The translations under genes were made by a program, and so were the position numbers. A stretch of DNA of 64,000 bases from Pinguiococcus pyrenoidosus. Lineage: Eukaryota > Sar > Pinguiophyceae > Pinguiochrysidales > Pinguiochrysidaceae. The stretch spans positions 26,599 to 90,598 of the forward strand of contig JAAMXY010000738.1 of assembly GCA_019677205.1 (NCBI GenBank), in the 5' to 3' direction. The notes beneath the pieces were generated by a model. The model had not been told where the DNA came from and did no database searches. It was given only the letters and a program-made list of their open reading frames with translations. Shown in pieces: positions 20,269 to 30,362 of the stretch. How positions within the stretch are numbered: the first letter of the stretch is position 1; each line of letters opens with the position of its first letter.

Positions 20269-22665
20269 TTATCTCCACCGCCTGGTGCCGAGTCCCATCT
20301 TGCCAGCGATGAGATGCTTCTGCAATTTCGGGCCGTTGCTGCGATCTGCAATGCCGGAGCGCCGATCCTTCGCCATTTTGCGGCGCACCTCCTTGGCGGC
20401 CTTCGCTGCCATCTTCTTGGCGTCGCCCTCGGTTCGCATCCCCAGCACGCTTCGATCGCGGGCCAGGCTTCTCTCGCGGGCGGCAGCGCTTGCACTGCGA
20501 GTCCGGCGGACTCGCTTGTTCGACTGAGGATCGTCCGTCTCCATCGCGTGCTCGTCGTCCCCCTCGTCATCCCGGCGATCTCGCTTCCGGCTCCTCCCGC
20601 GCTCGTCAGCGCTGTCCCTCCCGGCTTTGCTGGCGCGAGCCTGCCTCGCAGCCCTGGTCAAGATGCCCTCCGTCGGAAGCCCCGCTTCCTCCAGATCCTT
20701 CTGCATCTGCTGGAGCTTCGGTCCGCGCCCCCGAGTGTTTGTGCGAGGCATGTGCGAGGCGTTCATGGATCGGTCTCTTCTGCGCCTCTGCTGCAGAAGC
20801 CCCGTCTTGTCCTTGATTGCCTTGTGCAGTCCCAGCGTCTCCTCGTCCAGTTCATCCTCCTGCAGGGGGTTCAGCCTCTCCTCCTCCAGGAGCTGCTCTT
20901 CCTCGAGCTCCAGCTCGTTGAGGCGCGCTTCGATCTCTGGATCGATGAAGTCGGCAATGTTCTTTCCATCCATGATCTCCGGCACCGCATCGTGCCTCCA
21001 CCCGTCTTCGCGCAGCTGCGTCCAGTGCTCCCGGTAGTCCGGCTTGTAGACTCCCGGCCCGCCATTCTCCCACATGCGATCTTTCTCCGTCCGCTTCTTC
21101 ACGTCCGTGTCCATGGCGGTCCCATCCCTTTTGGCCAGCACCGACTCCGGAATGAACGTCCTGCGCGGCGCTCCATCCCGCGGAGCGGGTCTCACGACCG
21201 TGAGGCGGTTCAAGACTCCGTCGACCTTCTTTCGGCTTAGCTTTTGGTCCACCCGCTGCTGAAGCAACCGGTCGCAGGCCTCGTTGCGAACGGTCATGAC
21301 GCCATCTTCCGACTTTACGCTCATTTTCATCAGCGTGGCGTTGTTGCCGACCTCGGCGACCATGCCTTCTATCTCCGCCTGGACCTCTCCGGAGAGCTCC
21401 TCCCACGGCCGCACGTCGGTCTTGTTGCAGACCACAACCAGCTGCTTGTTGGCGAAGAGAGGCGAGATGTTCCGGAAAAGGGCGCACTGCTGGTCGATCG
21501 TGAAGCCGCACTCCTCCGAGATGTCAATGAAGAAGAGGACGGCGGACTGCAGGTGCGCCAGGGCGGTGATCGCCTGCATCTCGATCGTGTTCTTGCCCTC
21601 CAGCGGGGTGTCCAGAAGGCCTGGAGTGTCCACCACCTGCCAGCGCATGTACTGATAATCCATGTGGCCGACGTAGAGCGCCTTGGTCGTAAACGCGTAC
21701 GGCTGCACATCCACGTTTGCACGGGTGACCTTGTTCAGGAAGCTGGACTTGCCCACGTTGGGGTATCCCGTGCAGATGAGCGTCCGCGTGTTCGGATCCA
21801 GGGCCGGCAGGCGACTGAGGTGCTTTCGCACCTCCTCCAGGTACGCCAGCGACGCCTTGTGCTTCTTGAGAACCGTCGCCATGCGCCCGAGAGCAGCGCG
21901 CTTGAGCTGCTTGCAGCGGTACAGCGAGTCTCCGTACTTGAGCAGCTTGACGTAGTCCCGCGCGACGGAGTCGATGATGGTCTTCGCCGTGTTCAACTGC
22001 CCGAGCGCAAGCTTGTAGTGGTCGCGGTCGTACAGCACGTTCATGAGGTCCGCGTAGAACGGATGGATGTCATTGAGACGAGGAAAGTCCGCAATAATCT
22101 GGCCCAGGCGCTCGGAGGCCGTCTGCTGCGTGAACTTGACTTTCCGCATATAGAACCCGCGGATGCGATTGATGTTGAATCCCGGTCGGATCACCGTCGG
22201 TGTCTTCCTCTACAAGAGTCACAGAGATGGCAGGTTACGTTTCTCTGGCTCCACTCATCCGTCTCTCCTTTCGACTCCGGCAACAACACATTCCCCCTGA
22301 CGACCAAAACTCGCTTTTCGCCACAAGACTGCATCCCAGGCGATGAGCGCTTCGTGTAGATCCCGGCGACGAGCTTGCTTTGCGTCGATTCCGGAGCAGT
22401 TGTGTGGTTTCGTGCGGTTCGGTACAGGTCTGTTTGCCCGTTTGCTTCTGGTCGTCGACGCCCAAGCTCACGCGATGACATACCTGTGTTCTACTGAGCA
22501 CGATGTCCACCAGTTCCTCCGCGGTGGGCACCGGCTGCATCTTCTTAAAGTTGTAGACCACCTGTGTGCAGAGGGCGGATTTGAGATCAGATGTGTTCCC
22601 CCAACGAAATCCCTTCGCAGAAGTGCAGAGCGCAATTCTGGTGTTTCCCAGAAGCAACGCACCAT
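20269..22665 (-). CDS. NOG1: NOG1 nucleolar GTPase, 60S ribosome assembly
   Basis: NOG1 (GTPBP4) is an essential GTPase of pre-60S ribosome maturation in nucleolus and nucleus. I read three exons: 22665-22663 (the ATG alone), 22561-22484 and 22209-20269, giving 673 aa beginning [17 protein letters not shown], which matches the universal NOG1 N-terminus. Next come [18 protein letters not shown] and [20 protein letters not shown]. The G domain has GYPNVGKSS (G1), the VVDTPGLLD region (G3) and NKTD (G4). The C-terminal third is basic with nuclear-localisation-like clusters, as in eukaryotic NOG1. The start codon is directly followed by an intron with donor GTGCGT. Identity is near certain; the single-codon first exon is deduced from frame and homology. 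Confidence 0.96.
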
Positions 22666-23264
22666 TGTGTCGCCGCTTTGAGCACCGAAACGAAATCCGA
22701 GAGAATACCAACGAAGACAAGAGCGCAAAGGCCGCAGCGAAGTCGACGAGGTGGTACTTCTTCGCTTTGGTTTCGCGTGTTTAAAAGAGGCGAAGAGTCT
22801 TCACCGGAAATCCAGCGCTCGCTAGCGAGAGAGACCCAATGAGCCGGAGACACCTCCGCACGCTCTTATGTAGCACTCTTGACGCTGTCGCAGCGCAGAA
22901 GAGGACTGGAGAAGGGGGCCGAAAGCTTCGTGGCTTCTCCACCTTGCGTTTTCTCTCCAAATTCTCCATCGCTGAAAGCGTCGGCGACAGATCGGAATTC
23001 ATAGAATTTGGAAGGATGGAGAGATCATTCTATGACTCTCTTGTGTGAGCTGTGCTTCGATTTCGTGAACTGGAGGTGTTGTTGCCTGATGAGAAATGCT
23101 GGAGCAGAATTGCTGTGCCCAGACTTCTTGCTCTTCGAGTTGTGGCGTTGTGACCATGCATGCATGCGCTTATCAATTGGGCGCCGCCACTGTGAGGACA
23201 GCGTAGAGAGATCAAGCACAGGAAAATCTTCGATGCGATTGCTGAAACTGCTCTCCGGGCTGGC
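22666..23264. other. Intergenic region, no gene seen
   Basis: It lies between the NOG1 start and the aspartate carbamoyltransferase stop, both on the minus strand. The open frames are short, composition-driven and lack family motifs. It should hold the NOG1 promoter and the 3' end of the neighbour. Confidence 0.5.
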
Positions 23265-24794
23265 TCACTCGTCTGGTAGCTCTCCGCCAAGCAGGAGCGC
23301 CAGCAGCGCCATGCGGACGTACATGCCATTGCGCATCTGGCGGAAGTATGCGGCTCGCGGATCCGCGTCGACTTCCGTCGAGATCTCGTCGAGGCGGGGA
23401 AGCGGGTGCATCACCGCCATCTTCTGCTTGGCTCCTTGCATGATCTCCGGCGTGAGGACATAGCTGCCCTTCACGGCATCGTAGTCCTCCGGCGCTTCGA
23501 AGCGCTCCCTCTGGATGCGCGTCACGTACACCACGTCCGCACCTTCCACCGCTTCGGCGAGCGTCTCGACCTGCTTCTGCTTCACGCCTAGGCCCCCGAT
23601 CTGCGATCATGAACATTCAGAAGCGATGAGCACGCAGCGAGGACCGCACAAGCACATCGATGACTCACCTGGGAGCGGACATCGGCCGGAATCTCCAGCG
23701 TGGGCGGCGCAGCATATCTCAGCTGCAGCCCGTCAAACTGAGACCTGCGACAATGGAGTTAGGGTTGCAAGAAAAGAAAAAAGGGGAAAACGGGCGTCTG
23801 GACCAGACGCGGTAGTGCGAAGACCAGGCTTGACGACGTACCTCGCAAGCAGGACCGCCAACGAGTGAATCGTCCGCCCATGCTTCAGATCTCCAACCAA
23901 GGAGATGGTGCAGTCCTCCGGGGCGCTACCTCCGAGCTCAGACCTGCAAAACGTCGAGGTTGAAAAATGTCCGCTTGGGGCCTCGGTCTCCCAATGTTGG
24001 CTAGCAGCACCTCATGGTGTAAAGATCCAGCAGCGCTTGCGTCGGGTGCTCTCCGGTGCCGTCTCCTGCGTTCACTATCGGCACCGAGGCCACACGCGCT
24101 GCGTCGCTTGCTGACTCGACCATCGGGTGCCTCACGACGAGAATGTCGCAGTAGCACTCCAGACAACGAATGGTGTCCGCCAAGCTCTCCCCCTTCTTCG
24201 CGCTGCTCGTGTTTGAATTGACGGTCATCACGTTTCCGCCCAGCTTCATCATCGCCGCCTGCGCACCAACGTCTCATCCGCTAAGTCTACATCAACGCAG
24301 TACCCATGCACTGCCGCTCAGACCTGAAATGAGCAACTCGTGCGCGTGCTCGCCTCGTAGAAAACAGCCGCCAGGATCTTTCCTGCAAAGATACCCCCCT
24401 TTGTTGAGCGCCAACGTTTGCGCGCGGCAACTCGAGCTTGCTTCCACTACCTTTCAACGCTTCGCAAGAGCCTCTACCGCACTCCACCAGCGCTTTGCAC
24501 TTGTCTGCCATGTCCAGAACCAGGCGGACGCCTGAGCCGAAGTGTCGAGGTTAGCGCGCCTGTCAGGGTCGTGTGCGCGGTGTGCGGCGGACCTTGAGGC
24601 GAGAGCTGCTCGACGCTCACGAGCGGTCGTCCGAGCCATGTTCGCGGGTCTCCAGTGAGCGATTCGGCCAGCCACGGCGCGTTCGGATGGTAGGTTCTCT
24701 GTCTCTGCGGGAGAGCGGATTTTGATTTCCCAGGAGTCCGAAGCGCAGGTCAAGCGCGCATCTGAGCGCGTACCTTCAGCAGCGGACCTTCCAT
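23265..24794 (-). CDS. pyrB: Aspartate carbamoyltransferase, monofunctional
   Basis: This enzyme condenses carbamoyl phosphate with aspartate in the second step of pyrimidine synthesis. Eight exons join in phase: 24794-24774, 24704-24593, 24531-24478, 24382-24324, 24258-24011, 23943-23842, 23744-23669 and 23600-23265 (335 aa). The carbamoyl-phosphate loop is ASTRTSCSF, the second ligand set is [13 protein letters not shown], the aspartate-domain motifs are [13 protein letters not shown] and [12 protein letters not shown], and HPLPRLDE closes the site. Length fits a bacterial/plant-type catalytic chain, not the fused CAD of animals and fungi. The seven-codon first exon (MEGPLLK) is the least certain part, and no clear plastid leader is visible. 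Mean exon size is far smaller than in neighbouring genes. Confidence 0.94.
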
Positions 24795-24910
24795 CCTCGC
24801 AGAGATATCCAACAGAGGGACAAGCGCAACCTGGGAAAGAGGAGTGGCGAAGTGCAAAGCAGTCCGCGACTCGAGGCCCAAGCGCCCAAATTCCGGACCG
24901 TACCCAAATT

Positions 24911-24983
24911 GAACTTCTATATTTCAAATTATTTTTATACAGTATTAGATGATACCTTCATATAATTTTCATACAAACAATTG
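24911..24983. other. AT-rich block in the divergent ATCase/RPB6 promoter
   Basis: A sharp AT-rich island (for example AATTATTTTTATACAGTATT) lies in the 290-bp divergent interval between the aspartate carbamoyltransferase ATG and the RPB6 ATG, in otherwise GC-rich DNA. It probably marks a shared promoter; no E2F-like box occurs here. Confidence 0.4.
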
Positions 24984-25087
24984 GTACTCCTTCATAGCCA
25001 CTCGTGGCCTCAGCGCCGCAGAGCGCGCAAACCACGCGTTTCTGGCGCCGCTCGTGGTCTCTGCGCCTTTCCACTCTCTTCGTAAAG

Positions 25088-25579
25088 ATGGACGACGACG
25101 ATGGCGCTGCGGACATGATGGTGTCCAGCAACTATGAAGACGCCGCTTACGAGGCGGACGACTTGGGCGGCGGCGAGAACGGCGATGCGGACATGGAAAT
25201 CGTGGAGATCGGCACTCGCGACGAAGCTGCGCCGAGTGGTCCGAATCTCAATCGCACCACGTCGAAGTACATGACCAAGTACGAGAAGGCCCGAGTACTG
25301 GGAACGCGCGCTCTTCAGATAAGCATGAATGCGCCGGTGATGGTGAACATAGAGGGTGCGTCGCTTGGGGTTGTTCCCCCCCTCCCTGGCCTTTTTTTCG
25401 CATTTTGAGCCCTAAACTCGTCCTCTCTCTTACTGGGACTGTGGCTCGTAGGAGAGACGGATGCGCTGAAAATCGCGTACAAAGAGCTTCGCGAAGGCAA
25501 GATTCCGATGATCATCCGGAGATATCTGCCAGACAATAGCTATGAGGATTGGCCCATCGATCAGCTCATCGTGGAGTGA
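25088..25579 (+). CDS. RPB6: RNA polymerase subunit RPB6 (RPABC2)
   Basis: RPB6 is a small subunit shared by RNA polymerases I, II and III, the counterpart of bacterial omega. Two exons, 25088-25355 and 25452-25579, give 131 aa. The first ~60 residues are acidic, as usual for the family. The conserved core is [26 protein letters not shown], then [20 protein letters not shown] (spanning the splice junction) and [14 protein letters not shown] near the C-terminus. Length and order match other eukaryotes. The donor is GTGCGT. Confidence 0.97.
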
Positions 25580-26010
25580 TCAAGCTGCTTCTTGCTCTTT
25601 GGCCTTTTGTTGTGGCATACTGTGTGCGAAGCGATGAAGTCGCACGCACAAAAGCCTCCTACACCTCTTCTTTTTGCCTCGGGCTTCTCCTCTGCTGGCC
25701 TTGGAGCTCTCGCTCCGTCGCTCTCTCTCTGTCTCGCAGCATCTCTCTGTCTCGCAACAATTCGTGGCTGCCATGGTGTATTAGAAATGCACCCGTGCGT
25801 ATCTCATGGATAAGGAGGGACAAAGGGTGATGAGCTGTCGCCGAGACGCTCGTGGACACTGGTGTTGTGCAAGAGCCGAAGCCTCGCAACCAAAAATCCG
25901 TATCACCTGCCTTCGAGGCAGATTCTTACTGATCTCTCTTACACAAGACAAGATATCTTCGTAGGGCAAGCTGGGCGCAGCGCGACTCCGCGGCGTTCGG
26001 TACATGATGA
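25580..26010. other. Convergent intergenic region
   Basis: This interval lies between the RPB6 stop and the PH-PDZ gene stop. It contains a pyrimidine-rich CTCTCT/CTGTCTCG stretch near 25705-25760 and no supported gene. Confidence 0.5.
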
Positions 26011-29000
26011 TCAGCCGCCTCTCCTGCGCGGAGTCCGCACGGTCTTCACCGTGGTGGCATCCGAGCGCACGCTCGAGGCTCCGACGGACTGCTCGTCCTC
26101 CTCCGCGAGGGCCTGCAGCTCGGCCACAGCCGACAGCAGCTTCGTCATGCCGGTTGGGCTGTAGATCGGCTGAGCGGGGCTGGCGACGGGTATCGTAATC
26201 GTGAGCGGATCCTGCTCTCCCGTGTGGGGGACGTCGCCGGGCGGGTCCTCCGACATTGGGCCGCTGTTGCTGTTGCAGCTACTGACGCTGCTGGTGAAGC
26301 CCTTGGTAGCTTTCACCATCATCCTCACGCGGTTCGCCGCCGATTTGAAGCGCGATCGCGCGACCAGTCGCCGGGCTTCTTCCCTCGCTCGGGACACCTC
26401 CTGGCTATCCATCGCGGTCTTTTTCGCCGTCTTGGGCGGAGGCGGTGGCTCCCGATCCAGCCATCGCGCGAGGGCACGCTCAGCCTTGACGGCCGGTTTC
26501 GCGACCGCTTGCCTTCGCGTCGTGGCGGTGAGCGGTCGCAGCAGCGTTATCGCGATCGGCCTCTCGGAGAACTGGAGCTTCGCCAAGGCAGAGATGAAGC
26601 CGCAGTTCTCCACGTTGTCGTCGCCTACGGAGAGCAGCACGGAGCCAACCTCGAGTCCGGCCTCCTCGGACTGGCTCCCGTGGGACACCGAGCTCACGAC
26701 GGCGTACTCCTGTCCGAGCGCCGCCGTGGAGATGAACGCGGAGATGGTGAAGTCCAGCGGCTCGCTGTCGTCCAGAATCTGGACGGATCGCTTGATCGCC
26801 GCGTCCAGCGCGCTCCCCGTGACCACGTCCACGTGCAGATGGCCGCCGAACTCCGAGCTGCTCCTGCTGGAGCTCCGAGAGTTGCCGCGGCTGCGTCCTG
26901 GCCTCGCCTTCGGCAGGACGACTCTGTACACCAGCTCGTGGTCCCGTGGTCCCGTGAGGGCGGGGAGGGACTCCCGGAGCAGCTCCGATTCCCGCGGAGA
27001 GCCCGGATAGCTGCCCGGTGGGGGCGGCGTCCCTCGAAGCGGAGGCGCCGGCGGGATGTCGAATCCGGGCGAGAGGGGCCGGCCGGGCATGTCGCCGTGA
27101 ATCGACTTGACCTTCGCGCGATGCGTCACGGGGAACGCCTCGCGCTCCGAATCGGGCGTCGGACTTGGGTTCCGGAACTCGCGTCGCTGGTCCTCTGGAT
27201 ACTCCGGCAGGATGGCGAGGCCCCTCAGCGGAGACGTGCTCCCATCCGCTCCGCTCGAGGCCTCCAGCTCGTCGGTGTCGTAGTATGGCTTGTGGTCCAG
27301 GAAGGCGAGCAGGGACGACGATCTGCTTCCGCCCAAACCGAAACCCCCAAGAAGGAGGGGCAACGTAGACGATGTTAGACAGCGCCACGGCAGTCAGAAG
27401 TTTTCGCAAGGAGCATTACCTCTTCTGGGGAGAGTAGGATTTCTCCGAGAGCGAGGAGACGCTCGCCTTGTCCTCGATGATGATGGAACGGTTGGGGTCA
27501 TGCTCCGGTCCCCGGATGGGCTTGGACTCCCCCGACGTCCACGGCGTGTCGATCTCGCTGCCATCGTGCAGGCTCGATTGAGAGAACTTGGACTTTTTGA
27601 CGCGGCCGGACGTAGGTCGCTGCTTGATCTTCGTGGAGGGCGGCCGGTTCCGCGCCGCCAGAATCGGACCCTTGGCGACGCGGTGGTCGAACGCGTTGTG
27701 TAGCTCTCGCAGCTTGCCCTTCGTGCGCCTCCACGCATCCAAATTGCGCTCTTTCTTCATTGCCTGCAGGGCGGAGTCGATCGCATGCGCCCACTCCTGG
27801 ATTTCCGCCTCGGTGCCTGCGCAAAACACAAAGTCTGCGCTGCGCTGGTTGCTCAGTGTCAAAATGGAGGAGTCCTTCATGCGACGAATGTGCACGGGCC
27901 TGTCGCCGCTGTCGAAGTTTGGGAACTTCTGCTCAAGGAGCCACGAGAAGCTCCCCTTTCGGGCCTGGTGCGCCCTCACGAGCTGCTCCTGCATGTCCTG
28001 GATCTCGGCCACGTCCGTTTGCCGGTCGGTGGCCAGCTTCTGGCGCTCGTCGAGCGTGTTGAGGACGTTGGACTCGCTCGTGAAGAGCGCCTCGGCGTTC
28101 CTGACGATCTCGTCGTTGCAGACGGGATAGTTGGCGATCCGGATCGTGTGTCCCACGCTCAACCTGTAGAAGCCCTTGGCGACGCGCGAGTCCCGGTCGA
28201 CGCAGTAGTAGATCCCGTCGGGGGTCAGGAAGGCGTAGCGCAGGTTCCAGGTCTTGATGGTCGCGGCCACCGCCTTCTTCTTGATGTAGCCCTCCCGCAG
28301 GACTTCTATCTCGTCGCCGAAGCACGAGTTCCTCACGAGATGCCGCTCTTGCCGGAGCGCCACTCCACGGTAGACGTACCGGCCGTAGGCCAGGGGGATC
28401 ACCTGCTTGGCAGCTGCGGAGCGCAGTTGCAGCTGGTCCAGCCACAGGTCCCGCTGCCCCTTCGAGTCCGCACGCAGGTGCACGATCCCTTGCTCGATCT
28501 TGACGCCCGGCATGGACGTGAGGTCCCGGCTGGTGGACACGCCGGTGGCGGGCGCCGACCTCGCGCCGAACATGTCGGACAGGAGCATGGTCGGCCCCTC
28601 CCGATCGGTGCTCCGGCTGCGACTCCTCAGCAGCGACCTTGCCGCCGACGCGTGCGGCTGCATGTCGATGACGAGGTCGTACCTCTGCGTCGCCGGCTCC
28701 GACTCGATCTCCGATTCGACGTCGTCGACGTTGCCGCAGGGCGCATTGCGGCTCTCCGGCTCGCTGGTCTCCGCCGCAAGCACCGTCTCGGCATCAGGGA
28801 CGTAGATGGTGGCGAACGCGAGGTCTAGCATGATCTGCGGCTGCAGCAGCGGTCCCCTGGACAAGAAGAGATACTGTCCTTGCACCGCGCACCAACGCAT
28901 ACGCCACTTGGTGCGGCGCCAACGCGAGCGCCGCAGCAACCACGACGCAAAGCCATAGGTCTTCGGCAGCCCAAGCTCTGCTCCGGACCCAACCGCCACC

Positions 29001-29455
29001 AGGTGCTACCACCAAGAAACGAAGAAGCAACGCGTGAGTATTGGCTGGCCGGCGCTTGCAAGCCTTCAACGAAGTCTCCGGGAAAAGCTGAGCTCTCTCG
29101 CGAATCTCCTGCGATGTTGGCGCACCTTGTAGCCGGTGACTTTGTCCATGTAGGTGACGGAGCGATCGCCCGCGATGCCCAGCACTTGCTCCGCCTTGCG
29201 CGGCGCGGCGCCCACGCCCAGGCCCAAGCGCGAGAGGAGATACTTGCGACGCCGATTGGTCGCGCCGTGGTTGTCGTCGGATTCGGAGCCGGAGTCCAGC
29301 ACGCGCTCCACCTGCCCATTCTGCCCGATCTGCGCGCGGCTGGCGCGGCCTCTGCTGTCGCGGAAGGGAAAAGGCGCCTCGTCCGCTGCCGGCGCCTCGT
29401 CCGGCGCCGGCAGCGCCGGCGGCTCCGAGCTGCGGCGCGGGCGCCGCGACCACAT
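26011..29455 (-). CDS. Tandem PH plus PDZ domain protein
   Basis: Three exons, 29455-29126, 28960-27420 and 27322-26011, join in phase to 1060 aa. The N-terminal ~110 residues are Pro/Ala-rich and end in a basic region. A first PH-like domain starts at FASWLLRRSRWRRTKWRMRW and is interrupted by a long acidic and Ser-rich insert before LWLDQLQLRSA. A second begins at YIKKKAVAATIKTWNLRYAF and closes with the helix EIQEWAHAIDSALQAM. After a basic, Ser-rich linker the third exon adds a PDZ-like domain near residues 800-880 (VGSVLLSVGDDNVENCGF). Such proteins usually bind phosphoinositides and scaffold partners at membranes. I know no named family with this order; the function is unknown. Confidence 0.75.
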
Positions 29456-29580
29456 GGCAGCGCTGAGGGCTTCCCGGGGGAGAGAGCGGCGGCTGTGACC
29501 GATGCGAACGCGTGTCCAGATGAGACGGGTCCGGGCGGTCGAGCGGTCACAGCGGGCGCACACGACGACGACTTCGGGGT

Positions 29581-29593
29581 GGGCGGGAAACCC
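29581..29593 (-). promoter_or_regulatory. E2F-like box GGGTTTCCCGCCC
   Basis: This box is in sense orientation about 125 bp upstream of the PH-PDZ start codon. The rest of 29594-30312, the divergent interval towards the NACHT-WD40 gene, shows no gene. Confidence 0.45.
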
Positions 29594-30312
29594 TCATTTT
29601 CAATGCGAAGATCGGGCGTTTGGGGGAGCGCGACAACACCCAGAGAGCATGACAAGGTTTGGAATCCGATGCTCGGCCGTGCTATGGACATGTCAGGCTT
29701 CGGATGTCGCGGAGTGCCAATCGGGGGCGAGCCGTGCCACGCGCCGGCGCGTACAAGGCGCCCAGTTCAGCGGGATGTCCAATGACAGCGTTCCGATCAG
29801 AGCGCGCGAATAGGAGGAGGCGAGTGGATTGTGATTGCATAGGAAAGCCTCGAGGAAGGCTGATGTGTTTGATTCGAGCAGGGCTGCAAAAGGTCCTTTC
29901 GGTTTTGCACGTTCATGATACAGGTCAGAGGCACGGCGATGCTACTATTCCAGTTGCACGTTGAGGTGGTCCTCTGCCTGCTACATTTGGGGGAATATCT
30001 GCACCTTCGTGTTCTCAACGCGTCAAGGGCTGCATTCGCAGTGCTATCGCCGCTGGGCTACCTCCCCGATTGGCCGTTGAAATTATATCAATCGTCAATC
30101 TTTTGCGAGAGGCTTCTTTCCAGGTGCCTCATTGGCTTCATCGGCGTCCATCATCCTTCGGTTCATTCCTCAGCTGTATCACAAAAAAATTGGCGTGGAT
30201 TGGCGGCCCCTGATTGGTGATGTCTTCGCGCTTTGAGCCAATCACCTCGCGCCACTGCAGTTGCATGGCCGCTTGAGACACGGCCTTTTTGGACCGCTTC
30301 TGACTTCGTGCA

Positions 30313-30325
30313 TTTCCCGCCGAAA
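30313..30325 (+). promoter_or_regulatory. E2F-like box TTTCCCGCCGAAA
   Basis: The box ends 37 bp upstream of the NACHT-WD40 start at 30363. Confidence 0.5.
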
Positions 30326-30362
30326 TTGCGACGCGTTCCTTGCCGGCGAGGATCCGCGTGTG

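Noticed and set aside
20003-20527. Extension of the OMS1-like protein across the NOG1 stop region by one more intron
   Set aside because: It would add an Arg/Pro-rich tail overlapping NOG1 coding sequence; the earlier stop gives the family length.
21244-22359. 371-codon plus-strand frame over NOG1
   Set aside because: It is antisense to the conserved GTPase; His/Val/Leu-rich shadow sequence.
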